A stretch of DNA of 64,000 nt from Selaginella moellendorffii (lineage: Eukaryota > Streptophyta > Lycopodiopsida > Selaginellales > Selaginellaceae), in NCBI RefSeq assembly GCF_000143415.4, contig NW_003314267.1, positions 1,371,309-1,435,308 of the forward strand. Direction: 5' to 3'. The notes beneath the pieces are model-generated. The model worked only from the letters and a program-made list of their open reading frames with translations, was not told where the DNA came from and did no database searches. The translations under genes and the position numbers were made by a program. Below, in pieces: positions 43,324-55,687 of the stretch (positions are counted from its first letter, which is position 1; each line of letters starts with the position of its first letter).

Positions 43324-44026
43324 TCATAGAGAAAATTGCGCTGGATAAACCCGCACACACATAGGCTTAAAGCAGCAAGAATCTGTTGGAAACTATATTG
43401 TGACGTGTGAACATCATTAGAGACTAGAAACATACGAGAATTAGGACATTAAAATACAACTACTGCTGTATTCAGCATTTTCAAATACTACCAACGACTG
43501 GGAAACACAAACACTCTTAGTGAGAGCTCGCATTCCAGTACGACCAAGATATTGTAAGAGACCAAAACAATTGTTCAAGAATTTAGATAAGATTGGACTC
43601 CTAAAGAGAGTTGCAATCGTTTGCATACCTGCTCGATCCCAAACTTGGAGAGCAGCACCAAATATCACTAGCGAACAGCTACACCGATCAATTTATGACA
43701 CAACCGACCTCCTTCCACAAACAAAATCGTACTTACATACACCACCAGATTTTTCAAATACAAGACCTTTTCTGAGCTAGATACAGGAAAGTGACCTCGA
43801 AAAGAAACTCGGGAAGAATCGAGAAAGAAAAACTCGATTGAAGACTCAAGACACAAGAGCTTGACTTCGTATTTATACAACAAAACCAAACTTGCAACAG
43901 ACTCAAGACGTAAGAGCTTGACTTTGCAATCTATGAAGAACAACATTTGACTCAAGACAATTTAGGCAACACATAAATTCAGGAAACTTACCTCAACATT
44001 CACGTTGAGAAGACTCAGCAAATTGA

Positions 44027-45148
44027 ATGTACAAACACAAACCAGACCCAATCAAGATCCGGGAAAGAGATCTTCGACAAAAGAATCGAGAAGTGAAAAA
44101 GGAAGGGATAGAAAAAGAGAAATTAGAACAACAACAGCAACAAATTTTAGAAACGATATTAGAGAAGTACGACAAGGAGGATAAAGAGATTCAAGTTGCC
44201 GAGTCGAGCAACCCAGTTAAAGATAACAAAGAACTAAATATCGAAGACACCCCAAAGTTTGAGGCATTTGAAGAAGCAGAATACATAGCACCAAAGTTTT
44301 ACTTAAATCCAGACTCACCAGAACAACAATTTCACCAACAAAGTCTACAACTTCAAATGGCAATCATCAACCCAGCGACAGCCATAGGGAACATGATTTC
44401 TTATCCCATTTTTACCGGTGGAAAAACCGAAGATGCGAACCAGCATCTCAAACAATTTGATCAAATTGTAAAGATGAACAAACAGGAAATGCATCGGGAA
44501 ATACTTTTCCCATACACACTTAAGGGAAAAGCACTCGATTGGCATAATACACTCGATGATGCTTTGACCCATGATGAAAAGGTCACACAATTCAAGGAGC
44601 AATTCCAGACCGGTGGAACTCCAGAAGAACACTATGAGATCATCAAAAACTTTAAGCAAAAATCACGTGAAGGAATTCAAGATTACACTCGAAGATTTAA
44701 GTTTCATGCAAAGCGCTGCAAGGATTTGATAACAGATAAAGGAAAGAGCTTATCCTATATCCAAGGACTAAAAGAAATCTATAGAAACATGGTAGCAATT
44801 GCTGCTACAACAGAGAATCCAGATGATGAAAGTGTTGATACACTCTCCAAAGAAATCCTCACATTGGAAAAGAGATTCAAGCAATTTACAAAAGCTATAC
44901 CTTCACAAATCGATGACGGTTCAGATGATGAAGAAGAGGAAGAAATACGCATTAAGACAAAGAAGAAAACACCAAAAGACCAAGACTTGAAGGATATAAT
45001 CAGGAAAATCTCACAAACCGAACTCAAAGCAGGAGTGTGGTGTACAAAATGTAAAAACGAGGGACATACATATTCGGAATGCAAGTTACAGCTTCCAAAG
45101 TGTCAAATTTGTGAAAGAGAAGGCCATACAGCCAAGAAATGCCGATAG
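44027..45148 (+). CDS. Element C gag polyprotein
   Basis: 373 codons, intact. Charged N-terminus, then the capsid-type Retrotrans_gag pattern: FTGGKTEDANQHLKQFDQIV, FPYTLKGKALDWHNTL, FKQKSREGIQDYTRRFKF. After an acidic linker come two CX2CX4HX4C knuckles, CTKCKNEGHTYSEC and CQICEREGHTAKKC, directly before the stop. Gag forms the particle in which the element RNA is reverse-transcribed. That gag is intact while pol is unseen suggests either the gap or a gag-only lifestyle. Confidence 0.85.
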   Translation: MYKHKPDPIKIRERDLRQKNREVKKEGIEKEKLEQQQQQILETILEKYDKEDKEIQVAESSNPVKDNKELNIEDTPKFEAFEEAEYIAPKFYLNPDSPEQQFHQQSLQLQMAIINPATAIGNMISYPIFTGGKTEDANQHLKQFDQIVKMNKQEMHREILFPYTLKGKALDWHNTLDDALTHDEKVTQFKEQFQTGGTPEEHYEIIKNFKQKSREGIQDYTRRFKFHAKRCKDLITDKGKSLSYIQGLKEIYRNMVAIAATTENPDDESVDTLSKEILTLEKRFKQFTKAIPSQIDDGSDDEEEEEIRIKTKKKTPKDQDLKDIIRKISQTELKAGVWCTKCKNEGHTYSECKLQLPKCQICEREGHTAKKCR

Positions 45149-45168
45149 TCCAGGTAATACAATGGAAG

Positions 45169-45760
45169 NNNNNNNNNNNNNNNNNNNNNNNNNNNNNNNN
45201 NNNNNNNNNNNNNNNNNNNNNNNNNNNNNNNNNNNNNNNNNNNNNNNNNNNNNNNNNNNNNNNNNNNNNNNNNNNNNNNNNNNNNNNNNNNNNNNNNNNN
45301 NNNNNNNNNNNNNNNNNNNNNNNNNNNNNNNNNNNNNNNNNNNNNNNNNNNNNNNNNNNNNNNNNNNNNNNNNNNNNNNNNNNNNNNNNNNNNNNNNNNN
45401 NNNNNNNNNNNNNNNNNNNNNNNNNNNNNNNNNNNNNNNNNNNNNNNNNNNNNNNNNNNNNNNNNNNNNNNNNNNNNNNNNNNNNNNNNNNNNNNNNNNN
45501 NNNNNNNNNNNNNNNNNNNNNNNNNNNNNNNNNNNNNNNNNNNNNNNNNNNNNNNNNNNNNNNNNNNNNNNNNNNNNNNNNNNNNNNNNNNNNNNNNNNN
45601 NNNNNNNNNNNNNNNNNNNNNNNNNNNNNNNNNNNNNNNNNNNNNNNNNNNNNNNNNNNNNNNNNNNNNNNNNNNNNNNNNNNNNNNNNNNNNNNNNNNN
45701 NNNNNNNNNNNNNNNNNNNNNNNNNNNNNNNNNNNNNNNNNNNNNNNNNNNNNNNNNNNN
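45169..45760. other. Assembly gap (592 N)
   Basis: Run of N inside element C. ORFs crossing it are artefacts. Confidence 0.99.
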
Positions 45761-46403
45761 CGATGATGAACTGGAAATTATCCCAGAAACCGAATGGAAG
45801 AAAAGCAAGAAAATACTTAAAGCAATTCAAGCTGAATTGCAAGCACAAGATCCAGAAACAATCAAAGAACACGACAAACAATCAAACAATCAAGAAACAA
45901 GAAGTTTTACCCAAGAGGAGCTGGCACCTGTTCAGCAGAAAGAAAAGTTTCATGTGGAAGAGCAAGCTGAAGCAAGGTTGAAGCAAAACCTGGTGGAAGA
46001 TGAACAGCCTGATCAGATTGAGCAACTAGCAGAAGAAGACAAAGACCTGCAGTGGATAAAGGAGTTTCAGACGCAGGAACTTGAGGTGGTGCTTCCGAAG
46101 TTTTGTGAGCAGACGGAGCAGAAGAAAAATTCAATGCCAGAGTTTGACGTGGAACAGGCAGCAGCTGGTCAAGCTGGCTTGGAGCAGAAAGCTGTTGTGA
46201 AGAAGAAAGAAGAAGATGTTGGACAACAAAGAGGTGTAGAAGTTCAGAACCTTGTGGAGCAGCCATCAAGAGGAGCCGTATACCCAGGCCAAAGTTTGCA
46301 CTTGAAGGTGGCTGGTGTGAAGTTGGTGAAGAGACGAGGAAGTGTGTTTCTCAAGTTCTGGTGGGACAGAGGCAAGCTGGTTTCATCCTTTGTAGCTTTG
46401 TAG
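45761..46403 (+). CDS. Element C acidic Glu/Gln-rich ORF, 5' end in gap
   Basis: Open from the gap to 46403. About 210 codons are rich in Glu, Gln and Lys (EEQAEARLKQNLVEDEQPDQ), ending SVFLKFWWDRGKLVSSFVAL. It probably forms a coiled coil. It has no RT, RNase H or integrase motif. It could be a C-terminal accessory region or a captured sequence. Confidence 0.4.
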
Positions 46404-46677
46404 GAGTAGAGGAAGTAAGTAGTAAAGCAGCAAAACTGAAAGCCGTCCAAGAGAAGTCATGGCTGTTTCAAGTCGGATGTTTGAAGTTTCGAGAAGAGGC
46501 GTTTGTGCAACTGATCTCGGGAAGAAGCTGGTCAAATAAGATCACAAGACTTTGAGGAAGCAGCTCAGACTTATGAAGAAGAGGAAGAGGAGGAGGAGCC
46601 ACATGAGGGAGCATCTACCCACGATGCAGCAATGGAGCAGTGACTGCGGGACGCAGCACAAGGCAGTCGTGGGAGAG

Positions 46678-47096
46678 TGGAGAAGGGAGAAAAAGACAAG
46701 CTCGAGGATTCAAGCTTAGGAAAGTAAACTTGAGAGGTTCAAGGTTAGGACTGTATTCCTAACCTTGACGTGAGCAGTAGAGACTATAAAAGTAGGACTT
46801 AGAATGTTTTTAGACTTATCCCTAATACAAAATACATTGCAATACATCGTCATTCTGCCTATCTCTTTGGCTATTCACAGCAATGTCTTACTTACCCACC
46901 GCCTTCAAGGGATCAAAGGCATGGGACTAGCACCTTCAAGCTCTTGTTCACAGTTTCTACTTGGCTTGGCACAAGCAGGTAAGTGCACTCTTCTCATAGT
47001 GTAGTTTTAGATTTAGGGACTAGATTAGATTTGAATCTCCTAGGAAGATCTCGTGTGGACGTTTTCCTCCCAGTCCAGAGAGTCCAGGAGTTTTCA
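46678..47096 (+). repeat. Element C 3' LTR (419 bp)
   Basis: Copy of 41355-41773. The two differences seen are GATGTGAGC against GACGTGAGC and GGCGTGGG against GGCATGGG. Confidence 0.93.
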
Positions 47097-47101
47097 GTCC
47101 C

Positions 47102-47779
47102 ACTTGTGAGGCACTAGCTCACTGGAATACACTTCCTGCATTCCTGTCCTACTCAGAAGGACTATTTTCACAAGTGTTACTCTGACACTTGTTTTTGTTC
47201 TTTGGGGCAACCTCTGCCCCTTAGGACTACTTGTCCATGTGATGAGAATACCAACTCATCTCTAAGTACACCCCCCAACTCCTTGGGTTGTTCCAGCATT
47301 TATAAAAGGTAGCCCCGGCCACCATTTCAAGGACTTGAGTCCTCTTCTGTATTTGACCTCCCACAGTCATTACCTCTGGTCTCACATTCATGAGCACCAA
47401 CCTCAACTATATGAGGATAATCTTGTGACTCCTTTATTGTTTTGGAGTCTCTATCTTTTTCGTGATCCCAACTATAGTTGTTTACCACAACTACCTTAGC
47501 CAATTTGCTGAGACAAATGCTCATCCGGATCACATCCTCAACTCAATGAGGAAAACCTTGCACTGTTCCCAAGATCCCAAAGTCGTTCCATTATTGGCCC
47601 TTTTCTATCCACCACCTCGTTTACAAGTTCACACATGAACTGTAATGGAGAGCTATGTCTTCCCGACTTGCTACTCCTCAAGGATAGGCCCACTCCTCGG
47701 ACCTTCTAATGCCAACACCAGTGGTGATATACTTGAGCATCAATAAAAGTCGGATTAAGGAACAGCTCTGATACCAAGT
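47102..47779 (-). other. Element B internal region, right part, with primer site
   Basis: Non-coding. At its right end the minus strand reads TTACA then ACTTGGTATCAGAGC, an exact TGGTATCAGAGC initiator-Met primer site beside the 5' LTR. Confidence 0.8.
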
Positions 47780-49599
47780 TGTAAACGACTAATTTTTCCA
47801 TTCTACTTTAGTCACTTAGCCACACCTCCGACCACTTGGAGGAGTCTCATTCACAACCTCCATAAGTCCAACTTAGGACTTGGGGCTTGCTAGCCCCGAG
47901 AATGGCATCCATGCCACTCAACCTTAGCACTTGGTCCAAGTGCTCCACGTGTCCAATCCCATGATCGACACCCCAAGGTACCACCGACGTATCGGCCCGT
48001 TATGCTAAGGCCATGCCCATTTACCTTGGTCACACTGGTGGTCCAACACCACCTGCATTCCAATCCCGTCTCTCAAAGACTGGGTCATCCGTCCATGAGT
48101 GATCATCCCAGATCCACTCCTTAACATCCTTAGGATGCCTATAGACATGGGGAATAGCCTTCCCCAATATCTCTGTTCCGGTCCCCACCAAGTCCCTTTC
48201 TGTCCTTGGTTGTGTTTGCCAACACTGCCACTGGATCAAGGCCCACCGGCCCGACCACTAAGTCCCACTATCCTCTAGGACTTCCTCACCATGTGACCGT
48301 ATCCTTGGTCACTACATTAGAGGCCTACTCCTCTTCCCTTTCACCGTTTGGGACTTTGGGACAACATTTCAGAACACCGTGGCCTTACACAAGCCTCATG
48401 GGTACTCTCCCCGCCTTTCGCCTTTAGGTGCTCTAGCCATGGGCTTAGAGCGAGGTTCCGTTGAGCCACGACACGTATCCAAGTAGGTAGTGCCACCCAC
48501 ACTTGGACTGGGAGCATCGGCCAGTCGATCTCCCGGGGGAACTAGAGTCGGCTCTTGAACACTTCACCAAGCTACCCCGCTTGTCGGTCCGTGTTCACTC
48601 TAGTCTTGGACTTCCCAGTGGGCAGCTCATCACCCAACACTGGGTCCGGCCTTCCTGGGCCAAACTGGCCTTTCCTGGCCAAACTGGCTCCACTGTAGTC
48701 CTCCCCCTATTATACTTTTGGAGCTCACCAAACCCCCCAGGGTCTGGGAGACGAATACTTTGGGCTTTCACCCTCTCAAACTCGGACTCGGACTCGGACT
48801 CGGGCTCGGGCTCAGTCTCGGCCTCGGCCTCGGTCTCGGTCTTGGTCTCGGTCCCGATCTCGGTCTCGGTCTCAGTCCTGGTCTCGGTCTTGGTCTCGGT
48901 CTCGACTTCGGACTCCATCTCGGGTCCATCTCGGACTCCATCTCAGACTCCATCTCGGGTCCACCTCGGACTCCATCTCGGACTCCATCTCGTGTCCATC
49001 TCAGGTCCATCTCGGACTCCATCTCGGGTCCATCTCGGACTCCATCTCGGACTCCATCTCGAGTCCATCTCGGGTCCACCTCGGACTCCACCTCGGACTC
49101 CATCTCAGGTCCAACTCGGACTCCATTTCGGACTCCATCTCGGGTCCATCTCGGACTCCACCTCGGGTCCACCTCGGACTCCATCTCGGACTCCATCTCA
49201 GACTCCATTTCGGACTCCATCTTGGACTCCATTTCGGACTCCATCTCGGGTCCATCTCGGGTCCATCTCGGACTCCATCTCGGGTCCACCTCGGACTCCA
49301 CCTCGGACTCCATTTCGGACTCCATCTCGGACTCCATCTCGGGTCCATCTCGGACTCCATCTCGGACACTTCCACGTGTCATGTGTTGGTCCTTTTTGGG
49401 TCCCTTTTTGGAGCCTCACCTATGGCTCGCTTCGTGCTCATTCCTCGAGCCCTTTGTTGGGAGTTCCACTCCCACTCTTGACTTTTCAAGTCGGAGCTTT
49501 TGGTCCAAACGTGTTACGCTCGTTTGGCTCTCGCTTCAGCCACTACCCCGTGGCACCCTTCCGGCTCCACTTTGGGGCCTAGGGATTTTGTGTCTCACA
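47780..49599 (-). repeat. Element B 5' LTR (1820 bp)
   Basis: Partner of 36034-38003. It is 150 bp shorter, mostly in the minisatellite (about 48775-49370). Confidence 0.93.
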
Positions 49600-49604
49600 C
49601 ATTG

Positions 49605-50315
49605 GCCATTTACTGAGTCAAACGCTCATCTGGATCACATCCTCAACTCTTTGAGGAAAACCATATACTGTTCCCAAGATCCCAAAGTCGTTCCCTTATC
49701 GGCCCCTTTTCTATCCACCACATCGCGCCCAAGTCACGCATGAACTTGAGTGGAGAGCCATGTCCTCTCGGCATGCTACTCCTCAAGGATAAGCCCACTC
49801 CTAGGACCTTCCAATGCCAATATCAATGGTGATATACTTGAGCACCAATAAAAGTCGGACTAAGGAACAGCTCCGATACCAAATTGTAAGCGACTTAATT
49901 TTCCATTTTACTTTAGTCACTTAACCACACCTCTGACCACTTGGAGGAGTCTCACTCACAACCTCCGTAAGTCCTATTTTGGACTTGGGCTTACTAGCCC
50001 CGAGAGTGGCATTCATACCACTCAACTTCATGCACTTGGTCCAAGTGCTCCACGTGTCCGATCCCATGACCGACACCCCAAGGTACCACCAACATATCAG
50101 CCTGTTACGCTAAGGCCATGCCCATTCACCTTGGTCACAACGATGGTCTGACACCACCTACATCCCAGTCCCGTCACTCAAAGACTGGGCCATCCATCCA
50201 TGAGTGATCATCCCAGATCCACTCCTTAGCATCCTTAGGATGCCCACCGACATGGGATTAGCCTTCCCCAATATCTCCGTTCCAGTCCCCACTAAGTCCC
50301 TTTTCGTCCATGGCC
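49605..50315 (-). mobile_element. Element E, right fragment: primer-site region and start of its LTR
   Basis: 49605-49884 continues the internal sequence broken by element B and ends in a primer site (GCTCCGATACCAAAT). An LTR follows from 49885 (TGTAAGCGACTT) but is cut at 50315 by the inverted LTR of element G after only about 430 bp. Confidence 0.8.
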
Positions 50316-52939
50316 TGTGAGACACAAAATCCCTAGGCCCCAAAGTGGAGCCGGAAGGGCGCCACGTGGTAGTGGCCGAATCGAGAACCAAACGAGCGTA
50401 ACACGTTTGGACCAAAAGCTCCGACTTGAAAAGTCAAGAGCGGGAGTGGAACTCCCAACGAAGTGCTCGAGGAATGAGCACGAAGTGAGCCATAGGCGAG
50501 GCTCCAAAAAGGGACCCAAAAAGGACCAACACATGACACGTGGAAGTGTCCGAGGTGGAGTCCGAGGTGGAGTCCGAGATGGACCCGAGATGGACTCGAG
50601 ATGGAGTCCGAGATGGAGTTCGAGATGGAGTCCGCGATGGAGTCCGGGATGGAGTCCGGGATGGAGTCCGAGATGGAGTCCGAGATGGAGCCTGAGATGG
50701 ACCCGAAATGGAGTCCGAGATGGAGTCTGAGATGGAGTCCGAGATGGAGTCCGCGATGGAGTCCGAGATGGAGTCCGAGATGGAGTCCGAGATGGAGTCC
50801 GAGATGGAGTCCGAGGTGGAGTCCGAGGTGGACCCGAGATGGACCCGAAATGGAGTCCGAGATGGAGTCCGAGATGGACCCGAGATGGAGTCCGAGATGG
50901 ACCCGAGATGGAGTCCAAGATGGACACGAGATGGAGTCCGAGATGGAGTCCGAGATGGACCCGAGATGGAGTCCGAAGTCGAGACCGAGACCGGGACCGA
51001 GACCGAGACCGGGACCGAGACCGAGACCGAGATCGGGACCAAGACTGAGACCGAGGCCGAGGCCGAGACCGAGGCCGAGTCCGAGTTTGAGTCCGAGTCC
51101 GAGTCCGAGTCCGAGTCCGAGTCCGAGTCCGAGTCCGAGTCCGAGTCCGAGTTTGAGAGCGTGAAAGCCCAAAGCGTTCGTCTCCCAGACCCTGGGGGGT
51201 TTGGTGAGCTCCAAAAGTATAGTAGGGGGAGGACTGCAGTGGAGCCAGTTTGGCCAGGAAAGGCCAGTTTGGCCCAGGAAGGCCGGACCCAGTGTTGGGT
51301 GATGAGCTGCCCACTGGGAAGTCCAAGACTAGAGTGAATACGAATTGACAAGCGGGGTAGCTTGGTGAAATGTTCAAGAGCCGGCTCTAGTTCCCCCGGG
51401 AGATCGACTAGCCGATGCTCCCAGTCCAAGTGTGGGTGGCACTACCTACTTGGATACCTGGTGTGGCTCAACGGAACCTCGCTCTAAGCCCATGGCTAGA
51501 GTACCTAAAGACGAAAGGCGGGGAGAGTACCCATGAGGCTTGCGTAAGGCCACGGTTTTCCGAAATGGTGTCCCAAAGTCCCAGACTGTGGAAAGGAAGA
51601 GGGGTAGCCCTCTGGTGTGGTGACCAAGGACATAGTCACACAGTGAGGAAGTCCTAGAGGATAGTGGGACTTAGTGGTCGGGCCGGTGGGCCTTGATCCA
51701 GTGGCAGTGTTGGCGAACACAGCCAAGGACAGAAAGGGACTTGGTGGGGACCGGAACAGAGATACTAGGGAAGGCTATTCCCTATGTCTGTAGGTATCCT
51801 AAGGATGTTAAGGAGTGGATCTGGGATGATCACTCATGGATGGATGACCCAGTCTTTGAGAGACAGGATTGGAATGTAGGTGGTGTTGGACCACCAGTGT
51901 GACCAAGGTAAATGGGCATGGCCTTAGCGTAACGGGCCGATATGTCGGTGGTACCTTGGGGTGTCGATCATGGGATCGGACACGTGGAGCACTTGGACCA
52001 AGTGCTAAGGTTGAGTGGCATGGATGCCATTCGCGGGGCTAGCAAGCCCCAAGTCCTGAGTTGGGCTTATGGAGGTTGTGAATGAGACTCCTCCAAGTGG
52101 TCGGAGGTGTGGATAAGTGACTAAAGTAAAATGGAAAAATTAGTCGCTTACAATTTGGTATCGGAGCTGTTCCTTAGTCCGACTTTTATTGGTGCTCAAG
52201 TATATCACCACTGGTGTTGGCAACGGAAGGTCTGAGGAGTGGGCCTATCCTTGAGGAGTAGCAGGTCGGGAAGACATGGCTCTCCATTACAGTTCATGTG
52301 TGAACTTGTAGACAAGGTGGTGAATAGAAAAGGGCCAATAATGGAACGACTTTGGGATCTTGGGAACAGTGCAAAGTTTTCCTCATTGAGTTGAGGATGT
52401 GATCCGGATGAGCATTTGTCTCAGCAAATTGGCTAAGGTAGTTGTAGTAAACAACTATAGTTAGGATCACGGGAAAGATAGAGACTCCAAAACAATAAAG
52501 GAGTCACAAGATTATCCTCATATGGTTGAGGTTGGGGCTCATGAATGTGAGACCAGAGGTAATGACCGTGGGAGGTCAAATACGGAGGAGGACTCAAGTC
52601 CTTGAAATGGTAGCCGGGGCTAAATTTAATAAATGCTGGAACAACCCAAGGAGTTGGGGGGTGTACTTAGAGATGAGTTGGTATTCTCATCACATGGACA
52701 AGTAGTCCTAAGGGGCAAAGGTTGCCCATAGAGAACAAAATCAAGCCTTTTGAGTAGGACAGGAATGCAAGAAGTGTATTCCAGTGAGCTAGTGCCTCAC
52801 AAGTAGGACCTTACGGGTCTATGGATTAACCAAGTCCAAAACTGCTGGATGACTCAAGTAGAGTCAAGGGATGGTCCTAAAAGGACTGATGGAAGCATTT
52901 GGGCTGAGGTGTGTTGTACCCCACAAAGGATGGGGGCGG
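50316..52939 (+). mobile_element. Element G: inverted, truncated B-family element
   Basis: 5' LTR 50316-52152 (TGTGAGACACAAAATCCC to CGCTTACA) is followed by a primer site TGGTATCGGAGC at 52156-52167. About 790 bp of non-coding internal sequence end in a G-run (GGATGGGGGCGG). The end corresponds to the C-run at about 35500 in element E. No 3' LTR of this orientation remains. Confidence 0.85.
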
Positions 52940-54732
52940 TGTAAGCGACTAAATTTTCCATTTTACTTTAGTCACTTAACCGCACCTCTGACCACTTGGA
53001 GGAGTCTCACTCACAACCTCCGTAAGTCCTATTTTGGACTTGGGCTTACTAGCCCCGAGAATGGCATCCCCGCCACTCAACTTCATGCACTTGGTCCAAG
53101 TGCTCCACGTGTCCGATCCCATGACCGACACCCCAAGGTACCACCAACATATCAGCCTGTTACGCTAAGGCCATGCCCATTCACCTTGGTCACAACGATG
53201 GTCTGACACCACCTGCATCCCAGTCCCGTCACTCAAAGACTGGGCCATCCATTCATGAGTGATCATCCCAGATCCACTCCTTAGCATCCTTAGGATGCCC
53301 ACCAACATGGGGATTAGCCTTCCCCAATATCTCCGTTCTAGTCCCCACTAAGTCCCTTTTCGTCCATGGCCGTGTTCGCCAACACTACCACTGGATCGAG
53401 GCCCACAGGCCCAACCACTAAGTCCCACGGTCCTTTGGGACTTCCTCACCACCCGACTGTGTCCTTGGTCACTACCCCAGAGGACTGCTCCTCTTCCTTT
53501 CCACAGTCTGGGCCTTTGGGACAACATTTCGGAACACCGTGGCCTTACGCGAGCCACCTGGGTACTCTCCCCGCCTTCCGCCCTTGGGTGCTCTAGCCAT
53601 GGGCTTAGAGCGAGGTTCCATTGGGCCACGCCTGGTATCCAAGTAGGTAGTGCCACCCACACTTGTACTGGGAGCATCGGCCAGTCGATCTCCCGGGGGA
53701 ACTAGAGCCGGCTCTTGAACACTTCACCAAGCTACCCCGCTTGTCGGTCCATATTCACTCTAGTCTTGGACTTCCCAGTGGTCAGCTCATCACCCAACAC
53801 TGGGTCTGGCCTTCCTGGGCCAAACTGGCCTTTCCTGGCCCAACTGGCTCCACTGGGCTCCAACCCCCACACTCTCCCTACTATACTTTTGGAACCCCCC
53901 GCAGCCCCCCCCCCCCCTTGGGGGACGATCGCTTTGGGCTTTCACCCAACTGCCTGTATTAATATTCGGACTCGGACTCGGGCTCGAACTCGGACTCGGA
54001 CTCGGTCTCGGTCCCGGTTTCGTACTCGGACTCGGTCTCGGTCTCGGTCTCGGCCTCGGCCTCGGTCTCGGTCTCGGTTCCATCTCGGACTCCATCTCGG
54101 ACTCCGTCTCGGGTCCATCTCGGACTCTGTCTCGGGTCCATCTCGGACTCCATCTCGGGTCCATCTCGGACTCCGTCTCGGGTCCATCTCGGACTCCATC
54201 TCGGACTCCATCTCGGGTCCATCTCGGGCTCCACCTCGGACTCCATCTCGGGTCCATCTTGGACTCCATCTCGGGTCCACCTCGGACTCCACCTTGGGTC
54301 CACCTCGGGTCCACCTCGGACTCCATCTCGGACTCCATCTCGGGTCCGTCTCGGACTCCATATCAGACTCCATATCGGACTCCATCTCGGACTCCATATC
54401 GGACTCCATCTCGGACTCCATCTCGGACTCCATATCGGACCCCATTTTGGACTCCATCTCGGACTCCATATCGGACTCCATTTCGGGTCCATCTCGGACA
54501 CTTCCACGTGTCATGTGTTGGTCCTTTCGGGTCCCTTTTTAGAGCCACGCTTATGGCTTGCTTTGTGCTCATTCTTCGAGCACTTTGTTGGGAGTTCCAC
54601 TCCCGCTCTCGACCTTTCCAGTCGGAGCTTTTAGTCCAAACGTGTTATGCTCGTTTGGCTTTCACTTCGGCCACTACCACGTGGCACCCTTTCCAGCTCC
54701 ACTTTGGGGGCCTAGGGATTTTGTGTCTCACA
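52940..54732 (-). repeat. B-family LTR (1793 bp)
   Basis: TGTAAGCGACTAAATTTTCC to GTGTCTCACA. Its first 430 bp are nearly the same as 49885-50315, so it belongs to the subfamily of element E. Flanks GGCGG and TAATA do not match, so it is not a simple solo insertion. Confidence 0.85.
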
Positions 54733-54869
54733 TAATATTAGCATAGTGGGATTTTGGTAGCCGTCGGATTGGTTTCAATCTAGACCACTCGCTCCTGTAT
54801 ATAAGCTAGGGTTTTTGGGCTAATGGATATGCACATTTCTGTATTCCCTTTCCATATTCCATGCACTCA
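54733..54869 (+). repeat. Fragment of the short gypsy LTR (as at 9455)
   Basis: TAATATTAGCATAGTGGGAT through the TATA region to GCACTCACA, about 95 percent similar by eye to 9490-9629. Confidence 0.8.
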
Positions 54870-55687
54870 CAAAACATATTTAAAAATTATAATATTTCAA
54901 TTGATCAATTGGATTAATAAATAAAACTATACATAATAACACTGCAAACCCAATATAATTTTTATGTTTGGTCACTATACCATCAATAGTCAATGTAAAA
55001 TCAAATACCCCCAATCAAATTTTATCTCATATGCAAGCACTTTGAGACTTTCATACAACATCCTTCTTGAACATCTTTTTAAATTTTAATCTCCTTTGGT
55101 GACCCACATTAAACAAAAACTTTGATTAGATGAGCATTCTTAATTGAAATAAAATGACATTTTGCAATCTTAGCCCTATATGGCATGTCAAAGTTAAAGA
55201 GATTAGCATACTTTTTGAGCTAGTTAATTGTTACAACATTATGATTGTTCAAGGGATCTGAAGATGGGAATAAAATATCAAAAACAAAACACAATAAAAA
55301 GTATGAAGGAGATTAAAATGATGGAAGTAAAGGGAGTGAAATAAAACAAATGGCATGGGTTTTTTGCTCACTAGAAAAGATAGTATTAAGTCTTGTCTAA
55401 AGGGCTCCTTGCTCAATACAATAAAATCTATCAAGTGTTATGGTAAGGTGAACCACAAATTTATGAGTTTTGGTATAATATTCAACATGCCAGTTTTCTA
55501 GAAATTGTGTATGTGCAACATTTAAAGTGCTTTATACAAAGGGATTAATAAAAAGTTCCAATTATAAATCCACTGATGCCTCCTGCTGATATTCCTCACA
55601 ACCTAACACATCAACTAGGAAATTTTAATTGATTTTCATCTTTCAGAGAAACAGGAATGATATGAAGTTTAGATGTAAAACTAAAAT
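54870..55687. other. AT-rich spacer
   Basis: No open frame above about 60 codons and no repeat recognised. Confidence 0.6.

Larger units (their letters stand above)
41355..47096 (+). mobile_element. Element C: young LTR retrotransposon with gag, no visible pol
   Basis: Flanked by GTCCC (41350-41354 and 47097-47101). LTRs 41355-41773 and 46678-47096 are both 419 bp, and I see only two substitutions between them, so the insertion is recent. The polypurine tract GTGGGAGAG precedes the right LTR. The internal region has a Cys-rich ORF, a 262-codon ORF and a gag with two zinc knuckles, then the assembly gap, then an acidic Glu/Gln-rich ORF. No protease, RT or integrase motif is visible. The 592-base N run may hide sequence, but its true length is unknown. 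Confidence 0.9.
36034..49599 (-). mobile_element. Element B: non-coding LTR retrotransposon, 13.6 kb with nested C
   Basis: Flanked by CATTG on both sides (36029-36033 and 49600-49604). LTRs are 36034-38003 and 47780-49599. The primer site and polypurine tract place the 5' LTR on the right (minus strand). Without nested element C the internal region is about 4.0 kb and has no gag or pol frame. It is thus a non-autonomous (LARD-like) element that presumably uses proteins of an autonomous relative. Element A shares its primer site and polypurine tract. Confidence 0.9.

Noticed and set aside
45024-46403. ORFs running through the N gap
   Set aside because: Unknown bases cannot hold stops; only the parts outside 45169-45760 carry information.
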